A stretch of DNA of 64,000 nucleotides from assembly GCF_002238045.1 (NCBI RefSeq), contig NZ_NBYO01000002.1:620001-684000 (forward strand), read 5' to 3'. Each line of letters opens with the position of its first letter. Positions within the stretch are counted from its first letter, which is position 1. This DNA comes from Notoacmeibacter marinus (GTDB lineage Bacteria > Pseudomonadota > Alphaproteobacteria > Rhizobiales > Rhizobiaceae). Below the pieces are notes generated by a model. That model made no database searches and was not told the DNA's origin. It worked only from the letters and a program-made list of their open reading frames with translations. This document shows, one piece after another, positions 46,222-54,070 of this stretch. The position numbers and the translations under genes are program-made.

Positions 46222-47373
46222 CTAGTCCGGACTGACGAGACCGGGCGCTGTCCGTACCGGCTGTCGACCGTACAGTCGGCGGTAGCTTTCCATGAACCGC
46301 TTGTCGATCCAGTCCTTGGCGAAAAGCGCGGACCGACCGTGCCAGTGATAGCCGCGCCAAAGACCGAGCCCGGTGCCGTCACCCAGATTGAGCGCGGCGA
46401 ACCAGTGCTTCTGCGGCTCGTAGCTCTTCATGGCCCCGTTCTTTACCGACGCCAGCAGATTATGTGTAAGAATGGAGCCGGCACGCACGCCGAAGACCCC
46501 GACATTGGGCCGGGGATCATCGACCAGATGCGCGCAATCGCCGATGGCGAAGACCCGCTCGTCGTCAACCGACTGAAGGGTGGGCCCGACACACAGGCCG
46601 CCGGCCGGATTGAAACCGAGCCCGGGAAGCATCGCGGCGGAAGACGGTTTCAACCCCGTCGCCAGGATAACGTGGTCGAAAGGCAGGTCGGACCCATCCG
46701 AAAGAGCCAGAGCCGTCTTGCCGACGCTCTTACAAGCGACACCCGTACGTATCGCGATGCCTTGCCTGTCGAGAATGACGGAGAGCGTTTCTGAGGCTGC
46801 CATTGGCCCATCGGCCAGGATGCGTTCTTCCGGGGCAATCAGCGTCACATCTATCGCCGCGCCGTGACGCCGTGCGAGTGCCATGGCGTTCGCCGCCAGT
46901 TCGCAGCCGGAATGGCCGCCGCCGACAACGATGAGGCGGGGCGTCTGGCGCGCGCCGATCATTGCACACAGCGCGTCGCGCAGCGCCGTCAGTTGCGAGA
47001 GCGGTTTGGCGTGGAACACTGATGCGCCCTCGGCAACAGGGAATGGCGCAATGACGGTCGAGCCGAGATTGAGGGAAATGACGTCATAGGAAAGCGGGTC
47101 GCCATCTCGAAGATGAACATTACGGTCCGCAGGGTCGACGTGGTCGATGGTCGCCGCGATATGACGGACACCGCATACGGCAGCGAGAGCGCCGGAATCC
47201 AGCATCCCCTGCTCGGCCGAATATTGGCCGCCGAGAATGCCGGCAGCAAGGGACGAGTAGCGAAAGACGCCGTCGTCGATGAGAACGACTTCCGCCCCGG
47301 CCTCGACCAATTGCCGCGCATGCGCGACAACATGGAGGTGGCCATGGCCGAGACCGCCGAGGACAACGCGCAT
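46222..47373 (-). CDS. FAD-dependent pyridine nucleotide-disulfide oxidoreductase (NDH-2 / SelD-fused type)
   Basis: A 383-residue flavoprotein. The N-terminal FAD motif is VVLGGLGHGHLHVVAHA, followed by RYSSLAAGILGGQYS near residue 50 (the YSGMxPG-like motif of this branch), a second Rossmann motif LIVVGGGHSGCELAANAMAL near residue 155 and the C-terminal FAD motif RVFAIGDCAHL near residue 285. Related proteins include type 2 NADH dehydrogenases and the domain fused to some selenophosphate synthases. Start ATG 47373 overlaps the zur stop (TGATG), which places it in the znuCB-zur operon. Substrate and link to zinc are unknown. Confidence 0.85.
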   Translation of the reverse strand: MRVVLGGLGHGHLHVVAHARQLVEAGAEVVLIDDGVFRYSSLAAGILGGQYSAEQGMLDSGALAAVCGVRHIAATIDHVDPADRNVHLRDGDPLSYDVISLNLGSTVIAPFPVAEGASVFHAKPLSQLTALRDALCAMIGARQTPRLIVVGGGHSGCELAANAMALARRHGAAIDVTLIAPEERILADGPMAASETLSVILDRQGIAIRTGVACKSVGKTALALSDGSDLPFDHVILATGLKPSSAAMLPGLGFNPAGGLCVGPTLQSVDDERVFAIGDCAHLVDDPRPNVGVFGVRAGSILTHNLLASVKNGAMKSYEPQKHWFAALNLGDGTGLGLWRGYHWHGRSALFAKDWIDKRFMESYRRLYGRQPVRTAPGLVSPD

Positions 47374-47801
47374 CAGCCGTCCGTTTTCTTCCGCTCGCAC
47401 GGCCCGCAAAGACCGCGCACCTCACCGACAAGCTGAACCGCATGAAAGCCGATCGCTTCGGTCGTCGGAAGAATTGCGCTCTCGACGGTATCGGCCTTCA
47501 GTTCTTCCACCGATCCGCATGCGTCGCAGACCGCGAACAGAACGCCCTGCCCGCCGCAGTGGTTGTGATTGCAGCTGATAAAGGCGTTCAGCCGGTCGAG
47601 CCGGTGCACCACGCCTACGTTCACCAGCCGGTCGAGCGCACGGTAGATCTGGGGAGGAGCGCGCAGCCCATCGTCCCGCAGCCGGTCGAGAAGATTGTAG
47701 GCGGTCAGCGGCTTGTCTTCCGAACGCAGCGTCTCCAGAACGAGCCGCTGATTACGGGTCAGTGTCTCTTCCGGCGGATGGTGATCGCAGCATACCGTCA
47801 T
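47373..47801 (-). CDS. zur: Zinc uptake regulator Zur (Fur family)
   Basis: A 142-residue Fur-family repressor. It has a winged-helix domain (LTRNQRLVLETLRSEDKPLTAYNLLDRLRDDG, then PPQIYRALDRLVNVGVVHRLD) and a C-terminal domain with the structural zinc cysteines CDACG near residue 100 and CGPC near the end, plus CNHNHCGG. With zinc bound, Zur blocks znu transcription. The start overlaps the znuB stop. The longer in-frame reading that continues upstream is a shadow of znuB and znuC. Confidence 0.92.
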   Translation of the reverse strand: MTVCCDHHPPEETLTRNQRLVLETLRSEDKPLTAYNLLDRLRDDGLRAPPQIYRALDRLVNVGVVHRLDRLNAFISCNHNHCGGQGVLFAVCDACGSVEELKADTVESAILPTTEAIGFHAVQLVGEVRGLCGPCERKKTDG

Positions 47802-48598
47802 GAATTGGGCCTCCGTCCTCCATATGGGATGATCCTGGCCAGAAGGAACAGGGCGCACGCGCCGACGACGATGGATGGCCCCGCCGGCGTATCGAACACG
47901 AAGGAGCCGTAGAGACCCAGGCAGATCGCTCCGCCCCCCGCCACGATTGCGAGAACGGCCATGGTTTCTGGCCCGCCGGCGAAGCGGCGCGCGGTGATGG
48001 CCGGAATGATCAGCATGGCGGTGATGAGTAGAACGCCGACGACCTTGATCGCAACGGCGACGGTCAGCGCCAGAAGCAGAAGGAAGATCATCTCGGCGCG
48101 TTGCGGACGGGCATCCTCTGCCGCTGCGATTTCCGGTGAAACCGTCGCTGCCAGAAGATCGTTCCAGATCGAGCCCAGCGTCAGAAGAATGATGATCGCC
48201 CCGCCTCCCATAATGAAGAGGTCCGACCGGCTGATCGCGAAGATATCGCCGAACAGCAGGCCATTCAGATCGATGCGCTGACCAGCTAGCGCGATGGCGA
48301 CAAGGCCCAGGGCCAGGCTGCCATGCGCCAGAAGACCGAGAATTGCGTCGCTCGCCAGATCGCCATGCTTGCGCAGTGCAAAGAGGATCAGCGCAACCGC
48401 TACGCAAACCAGCAGAATGGCAAGCGGAAGCGAGATCGACAAAAGCGTACCGACAGCGATACCCAACAGGGCGGCGTGTGAAAGCGTGTCGCCGAAATAG
48501 GCCAGCCGCCGCCAGACGACCACACAGCCGAGCGGCGCCGCCAGGACCGCGACCAGCAAACCGCCAATAAGCGCTCGGACCAGAAAATCGTCCAGCAT
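47798..48598 (-). CDS. znuB: Zinc ABC transporter permease
   Basis: The membrane subunit of the high-affinity zinc importer, 266 residues with about eight helices. Family marks are LVAVLAAPLGCVVVWRRLAYFGDTLSHAALLG near residue 20, LFGDIFAIS near residue 115 and KVVGVLLITAMLIIPAITARR near residue 185. I start at ATG 48598, where AAGGTG lies at usual spacing. A GTG 3 bp upstream is also in frame. Overlaps both znuC and zur. Confidence 0.93.
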   Translation of the reverse strand: MLDDFLVRALIGGLLVAVLAAPLGCVVVWRRLAYFGDTLSHAALLGIAVGTLLSISLPLAILLVCVAVALILFALRKHGDLASDAILGLLAHGSLALGLVAIALAGQRIDLNGLLFGDIFAISRSDLFIMGGGAIIILLTLGSIWNDLLAATVSPEIAAAEDARPQRAEMIFLLLLALTVAVAIKVVGVLLITAMLIIPAITARRFAGGPETMAVLAIVAGGGAICLGLYGSFVFDTPAGPSIVVGACALFLLARIIPYGGRRPNS

Positions 48599-49494
48599 CA
48601 CCGCACCTTGCCAGCTTGTTGATCATCCGCGTGATGGTGAGCACAATCATGATCGTGATGATGATGGCTGCATTCATGCGTATCGCATGTCTGGGTAACG
48701 GTCCCATCGCTATGCAGAACCCGACCGTCGGGCAGATGGCGGTGATCGTGTTGGTGACGATACACCGCAAGGCCGGACGGAGCCTCGCCGCCGAACAGTG
48801 TGCGATAGGCCGGCATTTCACTCACGGCTTCCGGCGTACCCTCGCAACAGACATGGCCGTTGAGGCACAGGACACGATCGGTCTGCGCCATGACGAGGTG
48901 AAGATCGTGACTGATGAGAAGCACCCCGCAACCGAGGCGCTGGCGTGCAGCGGCGATGAGATCGTAAATGGCGATCGCACCCGCCATATCGACCCCCTGG
49001 GCCGGCTCGTCGAGGACAAGCAATTGCGGCTTGAGAGACAAGGCGCGGGCGATCAGGACGCGTTGCATTTCACCGCCAGAAAGCGCGCGCATCGGTGCTT
49101 CAGTCAGGTGGGCCACACCCGTTTCGTCAAGCGCCGCAACCATGTCGGAATGGGAAAGCGCACGGGTCAACCGCATGAAGCGCGCCACTTTGAGCGGCAG
49201 GTTGGAATCGATGGCAAGACGCTGCGGCACGTAACCGACACGAAGGTCGCGGGCGCGCGCCACCTGCCCTTCGCTAGGACGTTCCAGGCCTAATAGCAGT
49301 TTGACGGTTGTCGACTTACCCGAGCCGTTCGGCCCGACCAGCGTCACGATCTCGCCGGGTGCGATGGCAAGGTCGATACCACGCACCAGCCAGCGCCCGT
49401 TCGCGTAAAGGCCGGCACGGCGCATTCGGGCCAGCGCCCGCGGTTCGCGCCCGACAGCGGAGCGGCGCGGCGAATGTTGCGGCAGATCGAGCAT
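48598..49494 (-). CDS. znuC: Zinc ABC transporter ATP-binding protein
   Basis: The ATPase of the ZnuABC importer, 298 residues. Walker A LVGPNGSGKSTTVKLLLGL near residue 53, signature ALSGGEMQRVLIARALSL near residue 135 and Walker B LLVLDEPAQGVD near residue 160. The C-terminal 60 residues form a His-rich tail (HQHDHRHLPDG..., SHHHHDHDCAHHH) typical of ZnuC and able to bind zinc. First gene of the leftward znuC-znuB-zur-FAD oxidoreductase operon. Confidence 0.94.
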   Translation of the reverse strand: MLDLPQHSPRRSAVGREPRALARMRRAGLYANGRWLVRGIDLAIAPGEIVTLVGPNGSGKSTTVKLLLGLERPSEGQVARARDLRVGYVPQRLAIDSNLPLKVARFMRLTRALSHSDMVAALDETGVAHLTEAPMRALSGGEMQRVLIARALSLKPQLLVLDEPAQGVDMAGAIAIYDLIAAARQRLGCGVLLISHDLHLVMAQTDRVLCLNGHVCCEGTPEAVSEMPAYRTLFGGEAPSGLAVYRHQHDHRHLPDGRVLHSDGTVTQTCDTHECSHHHHDHDCAHHHADDQQAGKVR

Positions 49495-49527
49495 GGTAAA
49501 AATCGTGTCCTTATGGGCTCGACAAGG

Positions 49528-49545
49528 GTTATGTTACATTATAAC
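49528..49545. promoter_or_regulatory. Candidate Zur box between znuC and znuA
   Basis: GTTATGTTACATTATAAC has perfect outer arms GTTAT/ATAAC and resembles alphaproteobacterial Zur boxes (GTTATNNNATAAC-like, ATGTTATAACAT core). It lies 34 bp before znuC and 58 bp before znuA, so one site could control both directions. Confidence 0.7.
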
Positions 49546-49602
49546 AGATTTCAAGACCCCGTTTCGAAGGTTCCCGTGTCCCTCTTATACAAGCGAGCTC
49601 TC

Positions 49603-50715
49603 ATGTCGTCCCATAGTTTCCTGTCGTCCATATCCGTTGCCGCCCTCGTAGCTGCCCTCGGCCTGTCATCACAATCGGCGATAGCCGAAGAAGGACCGAA
49701 GGTGATCGTTTCCTTCACGCCGATCCATTCTCTTGCCGCCTCGATCATGGATGGCGTGGGAGAACCGGAATTGTTGGTGCCGCCAAGCGCTTCGCCTCAC
49801 GGGTTTGCACTCAAACCGAGCCAGGCCGGCTCCATGCAGGAAGCCGACCTTATCATCCGTATCGGCCCGGAACTGGAGAGCTTTCTCGACAAGCCGATTG
49901 CAACCCTCGGTGACGACGCCAGAATACTGGATCTAATGGAGGCGGAAGGTGTCGAACATCTTCCGACACGAAAAGCCGGCCTGTTCGACGATGCCGAGGA
50001 TCACGACCATGATCACAAGGATCAGGACGGCCACGACGATCATGAAGATCATGATGACAAAGAAGCAGGCCATGAAGACGGTCACGATCACGCTCGCGAG
50101 GATGGTCACGAACACGCTCATGATGATGGCGATGCTCATGACGCCGGCGAAGCGTCCGGCCACCACGACCACGACCATGGTCCCGAAGACCCGCATATTT
50201 GGCTCGACCCCGACAATGCCAAAGCGATAGTGAACGCGATCGCCGGTGATCTGGCTGCAGTCGATCCCGATCACGCCGACCGCTACCGCGAAAATGCTGA
50301 GGCGACCATTCGCTCCATCGACGATATGGAAGCCCGGATCGAAGAATCGCTCGGACCGGTCAAGGAGAAGTCCTTCGTGACCTTTCACGACGCTTTTCAA
50401 TATTTCGAACACGCGTTCGGTCTGAACGGTCTCGGTTCGCTGACGATTTCGCCGGAAATCGCGCCAGGCGCCAAGCGCCTCAAGGAACTTGCCGACGAGA
50501 TGACGAGCCATAAGGTCGCCTGCATTCTGGTCGAACCGCAATTCTCGCCGAAGCTTTCGCAGACCCTTGCAGAACAGACCGGCGCGCAGATCGCCGAACT
50601 CGACCCAGCCGGCGCCATCGTCGAACCGGGCGCCGGAGCGTATGAAGCGCTTATGGTCGCAAACGCGCAATCGCTGGCCGATTGCCTTTCCGGCAAACCG
50701 GCCGACAAAAACTGA
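49603..50715 (+). CDS. znuA: Zinc ABC transporter substrate-binding protein
   Basis: ZnuA captures zinc in the periplasm. The 370-residue precursor has a signal peptide (residues 1-27, end SAIA), the cluster A-1 binding-protein start KVIVSFTPIHSLAASIM, the ligand histidine in PPSASPHGFALKPSQA near residue 65, a very long His/Asp-rich loop (residues about 132-202), then PHIWLDPDNAKAI, FVTFHDAFQYFEHAFGL and LVEPQFSPK. I start at MSSHSFLSS (ATG 49603). The in-frame region upstream crosses the Zur box and is not coding. Confidence 0.94.
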   Translation: MSSHSFLSSISVAALVAALGLSSQSAIAEEGPKVIVSFTPIHSLAASIMDGVGEPELLVPPSASPHGFALKPSQAGSMQEADLIIRIGPELESFLDKPIATLGDDARILDLMEAEGVEHLPTRKAGLFDDAEDHDHDHKDQDGHDDHEDHDDKEAGHEDGHDHAREDGHEHAHDDGDAHDAGEASGHHDHDHGPEDPHIWLDPDNAKAIVNAIAGDLAAVDPDHADRYRENAEATIRSIDDMEARIEESLGPVKEKSFVTFHDAFQYFEHAFGLNGLGSLTISPEIAPGAKRLKELADEMTSHKVACILVEPQFSPKLSQTLAEQTGAQIAELDPAGAIVEPGAGAYEALMVANAQSLADCLSGKPADKN

Positions 50716-50858
50716 GGACATCCCGCGGCGCGCGGCAGAGTTGTGCAACGCGCCGCAATGCCGGATTTTGGCCGTGATCGGTGCATAATGGCGAATTGAT
50801 GTGAGGGACCGCTTCGATTCGACAGAGACCGGAACTCGGCTCCGGCAAGTGAGGGAAG

Positions 50859-51527
50859 ATGAAGAAATTTGTGATCGCGTCGACACTCGGCGCTTTCGTG
50901 CTGGTGGGCTGCACGACCGATCCGTTTACCGGTGAGCAGCGTATTTCCAACACGGCGGGCGGCGCCGGCATCGGCGCAGCTGGCGGCGCGCTGATCGGCG
51001 CAATCGCCTCCGCTGGCGATTCCGGGAGCGACCGCCGCAAGGCCATCCTGCTCGGCGCGGGCCTTGGCACACTGGCGGGCGGGGGCGTCGGCCTTTACAT
51101 GGACCGCCAGGAAGACAAGCTGCGCGCGCAGCTTCGTGGGACCGGCGTCTCCGTGACGCGAAACGGCGACGAGATCATTCTCAACATGCCGTCCAATATC
51201 ACCTTCGCCGTCGATCAGTCCGATATTCAGCCGAGCTTCTATTCGACGCTGAACTCCGTCGCGCTGGTGCTGCGGGAGTTCAATCGCACGCTGGTCGACG
51301 TTTACGGTCACACCGATTCGACGGGCGGCGATTCCTACAATCTGGACCTGTCCAACCGTCGGGCGGATTCGGTCACGCGTTATCTGACGGCGCAGGGACT
51401 GGATTCGCGGCGCTTCTATTCGGTCGGCTTCGGCGAAAGCCAGCCGATCGCCAGCAACGCCACAGAAAGCGGCCGCGCTCAGAATCGCCGCGTGGAGATC
51501 AAACTGGTGCCGCTGCAACAGGGCTGA
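50859..51527 (+). CDS. OmpA-family outer-membrane lipoprotein (YiaD-like)
   Basis: A 222-residue lipoprotein: signal peptide with lipobox LVGC at residue 18, a Gly-zipper region (NTAGGAGIGAAGGALIGAI and LLGAGLGTLAGGGVGLYMD), then a C-terminal OmpA peptidoglycan-binding domain (FAVDQSDIQPSF, DVYGHTDSTGGDSYNLDLSNRRADSV, SNATESGRAQNRRVEI). It likely anchors the outer membrane to the cell wall. Single gene with its own strong terminator. Confidence 0.92.
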   Translation: MKKFVIASTLGAFVLVGCTTDPFTGEQRISNTAGGAGIGAAGGALIGAIASAGDSGSDRRKAILLGAGLGTLAGGGVGLYMDRQEDKLRAQLRGTGVSVTRNGDEIILNMPSNITFAVDQSDIQPSFYSTLNSVALVLREFNRTLVDVYGHTDSTGGDSYNLDLSNRRADSVTRYLTAQGLDSRRFYSVGFGESQPIASNATESGRAQNRRVEIKLVPLQQG

Positions 51528-51551
51528 CCGTACCACCCGATCATCGATAGG

Positions 51552-51587
51552 AAACGGGGCGATGTTTTCACATCGCCCCGTTTTTAT
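51552..51587 (+). terminator. Rho-independent terminator after the OmpA-type lipoprotein gene
   Basis: Arms ACGGGGCGATG and CATCGCCCCGT form an 11-bp GC-rich stem followed by TTTTT, 25 bp after the stop. It lies between two convergent genes and could serve both. Confidence 0.9.
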
Positions 51588-51607
51588 TGATCGATCGTCA
51601 GTTCCGA

Positions 51608-52774
51608 TTACTGTGCTTCGAAGCTCTGCTGAACGGTGCCTTCGCGCGCCAGCGGTTCGCCGTCATCATCGTACGGCTCCATATTGGTCAGCTCTTCGGC
51701 GGTGGCGTTCTTGGCGTAGACATCGTCGCCCTGAAGGCTGAGGTTCTCGAACGGCATGGCGATCGTCCGTTCGCCTATTCCGAGAAAACCGCCGACACCC
51801 ATGACGGCGTAAAGACGCTCGCCCCGACGAACGACATCCTCGACATTGCCGATTTCTTCGCCCTCCGAGCCGAAAACTTCAGCGCCGATCAAATCGGAGA
51901 CGGCCATTGCGTAGAACGGGCTCTGACTGACGGTCTCCGAATAGGCCGCCTGGTCGCTATCGGCATTGGCATTGGCGTCAGCCGCCATCGCCGGTTGCTG
52001 TTCGGTATCGCCCGCTTCAGCATCCTCGACACGCACCGCAGCCTCTTTCTGGTTGACCTGGACGTCCGCGGCCTCGCTTTCCTTGACCTGAACCTCTGCT
52101 TCGGCCTGGCTTACGTTCACTTCGGCTTCACCAGCCTGCTCGACTTCGACCTCCGGATCGGCCTGTTCAATGGTGACATCGGCGTTCCCGTCCGCGGAGG
52201 TTACATTGACCTGCGCTTCCGCCTCCTCGACCTCAACCTGCGCTTCTTCCGCGCGCTCAAAGACGATTTTCGGCTCCGGACGGACAAACCGAATCTGCGG
52301 CTCCGGCTGCTCGACCCGGACCTCGGGCTGGCTGACATCGACGTTGACATCGGGCTCGGGCATCCTGACCGTAACGATCGGCTGCGGTATGTTCACGATG
52401 ACTTCCGGCTGCGCCTGTTCCACCGTGATGATCGGCGCCTGCTGTTTGACGTTTACCGTTGGCTTGGCTTGACGCACTGTAACCTGGGGCTGGGGCTGCT
52501 CGACTGTCACTTCGGGCGCAGCCTGGTCGACAGAAACCTGCGGATCGTCCTGCGTCACCGTTACATCGGGTGATGCCTGATCCACAATCACCTTGCCATC
52601 GCCGGTCTCGACGACCGCACGGCTGGCCTCCGCATCGTTCGGTGCGGCTTCGCTCGTGGTCGGCGCCTCGGTTTCATTGTTCGGGTCGGCTGGTGCGTCC
52701 TGCGCGACAACGGCCGGCACCACGAGGACAGTGGCGAGCGCGGTCGAAAGTGCATAGCGCGCAAAAATGTTCAT
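51608..52774 (-). CDS. Secreted PRC-barrel protein with nine-residue repeats
   Basis: A 388-residue precursor: signal peptide (residues 1-25, end VVAQ), an acidic linker, twelve tandem nine-residue repeats at residues 64-171 (consensus V-x-Q-x-x-P-x-V-x, for example VEQPQPQVT), a looser Glu/Ala/Val-rich continuation to about residue 250, a low-complexity Ala/Asn/Asp stretch, and a C-terminal PRC-barrel domain (MAVSDLIGAEVFGSEGEEIGN near residue 290). Alternating Val residues suggest extended beta strands. The start is MNIFARY (ATG 52774) after GAGAGG. It is probably periplasmic or envelope-bound. Function unknown. Confidence 0.85.
   Translation of the reverse strand: MNIFARYALSTALATVLVVPAVVAQDAPADPNNETEAPTTSEAAPNDAEASRAVVETGDGKVIVDQASPDVTVTQDDPQVSVDQAAPEVTVEQPQPQVTVRQAKPTVNVKQQAPIITVEQAQPEVIVNIPQPIVTVRMPEPDVNVDVSQPEVRVEQPEPQIRFVRPEPKIVFERAEEAQVEVEEAEAQVNVTSADGNADVTIEQADPEVEVEQAGEAEVNVSQAEAEVQVKESEAADVQVNQKEAAVRVEDAEAGDTEQQPAMAADANANADSDQAAYSETVSQSPFYAMAVSDLIGAEVFGSEGEEIGNVEDVVRRGERLYAVMGVGGFLGIGERTIAMPFENLSLQGDDVYAKNATAEELTNMEPYDDDGEPLAREGTVQQSFEAQ
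52262..52585 (-). repeat. Twelve tandem 27-bp coding repeats in the PRC-barrel protein gene
   Basis: These encode residues 64-171. Each unit gives a nine-residue motif with Pro at position 6 and Val/Ile/Phe at positions 1 and 8. The DNA copies have diverged, so this is an old expansion and not a recent slippage array. Confidence 0.85.
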
Positions 52775-53007
52775 GTAATTACCTCTCAACAGAATGATAG
52801 CGACAGGTTCCCAACGGAAGGCGGAGGCGATGGTTCAGGCTCGCGCACCAAATTTAAGTTAAGTCTAAAATATGGACTGGAGACCTTGTCTTACTCGAGC
52901 GGGCCCATTTGTTCCGCCGATACGACCGCTCGGATAACCGGCAGGGCCTTGTGCAGCCTGTTATTCTTACCTAAGCAACGCCGACTGTCCGAAAGGTGAG
53001 CGACGGG

Positions 53008-54051
53008 ATGACGACAGAGCTTGCAATAATCCGCCCCGACGACTGGCACCTCCATTTGCGCGACGGCGAGATGCTGAAAGGCGTTGCGCCGGAGAGCGCC
53101 CGGCACTTCGGCCGCGCGATCGTCATGCCCAATCTGGTGCCGCCGGTCGTGACGAAGGCCGATGCCGTTGCGTACCGCGAGCGGATCTTGGCTGCTCTTC
53201 CGGCAGGGTCCCGCTTCCAACCAATGATGACGCTCTATCTGACGGAAGAGACCGACGCCGCAGACGTGGCCGCGGCGTTCGAGGAGAAGGTCGCCCTTGC
53301 CGTCAAGCTCTATCCCGCCGGCGCGACGACCAACTCGCAATCGGGCGTCCGCGATCTTGACAAGGTGATGGGCGTTCTGGAGCGTATGGCCGAGATCGGC
53401 ATGACGCTCTGCGTCCATGGCGAGGTCACGGACCCTGAGGTCGACATTTTCGACCGCGAGGCGGTCTTCATCGAGGAGGTGCTCGATCCGCTGCGCCAGC
53501 GCCTGCCGGAGCTTCGGGTCACGATGGAGCATATCACCACCAAGAACGGCGTCGATTATGTCACCGGTGCCGACGACAACATCGCCGCATCGATCACCAC
53601 CCATCATCTGATGATCAACCGCAATGCCATTCTCGCTGGTGGCATCCGCCCGCATTATTACTGCCTGCCGGTCGCCAAGCGCGAACGCCATCGGCTGGCA
53701 CTGCGGCAGGCTGCGATTTCGGGCGATCCGCGCTTCTTCCTCGGCACCGACAGCGCGCCACACCCGACCGACGCCAAGGAGAGCGCATGCGGCTGTGCCG
53801 GTATCTTCACCGCGCCGAACACGATGAGCTGCCTGGCCCATGTCTTCGAGGAGGAAGGCGCGCTCGGCCAGCTGGAAGGGTTCGCCTCCCGCCATGGCGC
53901 AGACTGGTACGGCCTTCCGGTCAATGAGGAGACCATCACCCTGACGAAACGCGATGAACCTGTCGCCTATCCGCCGGCGGTCGAAACCGGCGCGGGACCG
54001 GTCACCGTGTTCGATCCGATGGTGGAACTGTATTGGGCAGTGGAAGACTGA
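53008..54051 (+). CDS. pyrC: Dihydroorotase
   Basis: PyrC cyclises carbamoyl aspartate to dihydroorotate in pyrimidine synthesis. This is the short, E. coli-like class, 347 residues. It has the zinc ligands [12 protein letters not shown] at residue 12, VMPNLVPPV near residue 40, the carbamylated lysine in [15 protein letters not shown] near residue 100, HGEV near residue 137, MEHITTKN and [10 protein letters not shown] near residue 245. I choose ATG 53008, preceded by AAAGGTGAG at good spacing. The in-frame GTG 52996 lies within that ribosome site. Confidence 0.95.
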   Translation: MTTELAIIRPDDWHLHLRDGEMLKGVAPESARHFGRAIVMPNLVPPVVTKADAVAYRERILAALPAGSRFQPMMTLYLTEETDAADVAAAFEEKVALAVKLYPAGATTNSQSGVRDLDKVMGVLERMAEIGMTLCVHGEVTDPEVDIFDREAVFIEEVLDPLRQRLPELRVTMEHITTKNGVDYVTGADDNIAASITTHHLMINRNAILAGGIRPHYYCLPVAKRERHRLALRQAAISGDPRFFLGTDSAPHPTDAKESACGCAGIFTAPNTMSCLAHVFEEEGALGQLEGFASRHGADWYGLPVNEETITLTKRDEPVAYPPAVETGAGPVTVFDPMVELYWAVED

Positions 54052-54070
54052 GCCGCTCGAAGACGACGGC

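Noticed and set aside
47802-48821. In-frame upstream extension of zur through znuB and znuC
   Set aside because: The extension is an Arg/Ser-rich shadow of the permease. The homologous Zur start is at 47801, overlapping the znuB stop.
49980-50200. Repetitive GAT/CAC-rich stretch in znuA as a tandem-repeat locus or CRISPR
   Set aside because: It is in frame and encodes the His/Asp-rich metal loop usual in ZnuA. There is no regular repeat-spacer structure.
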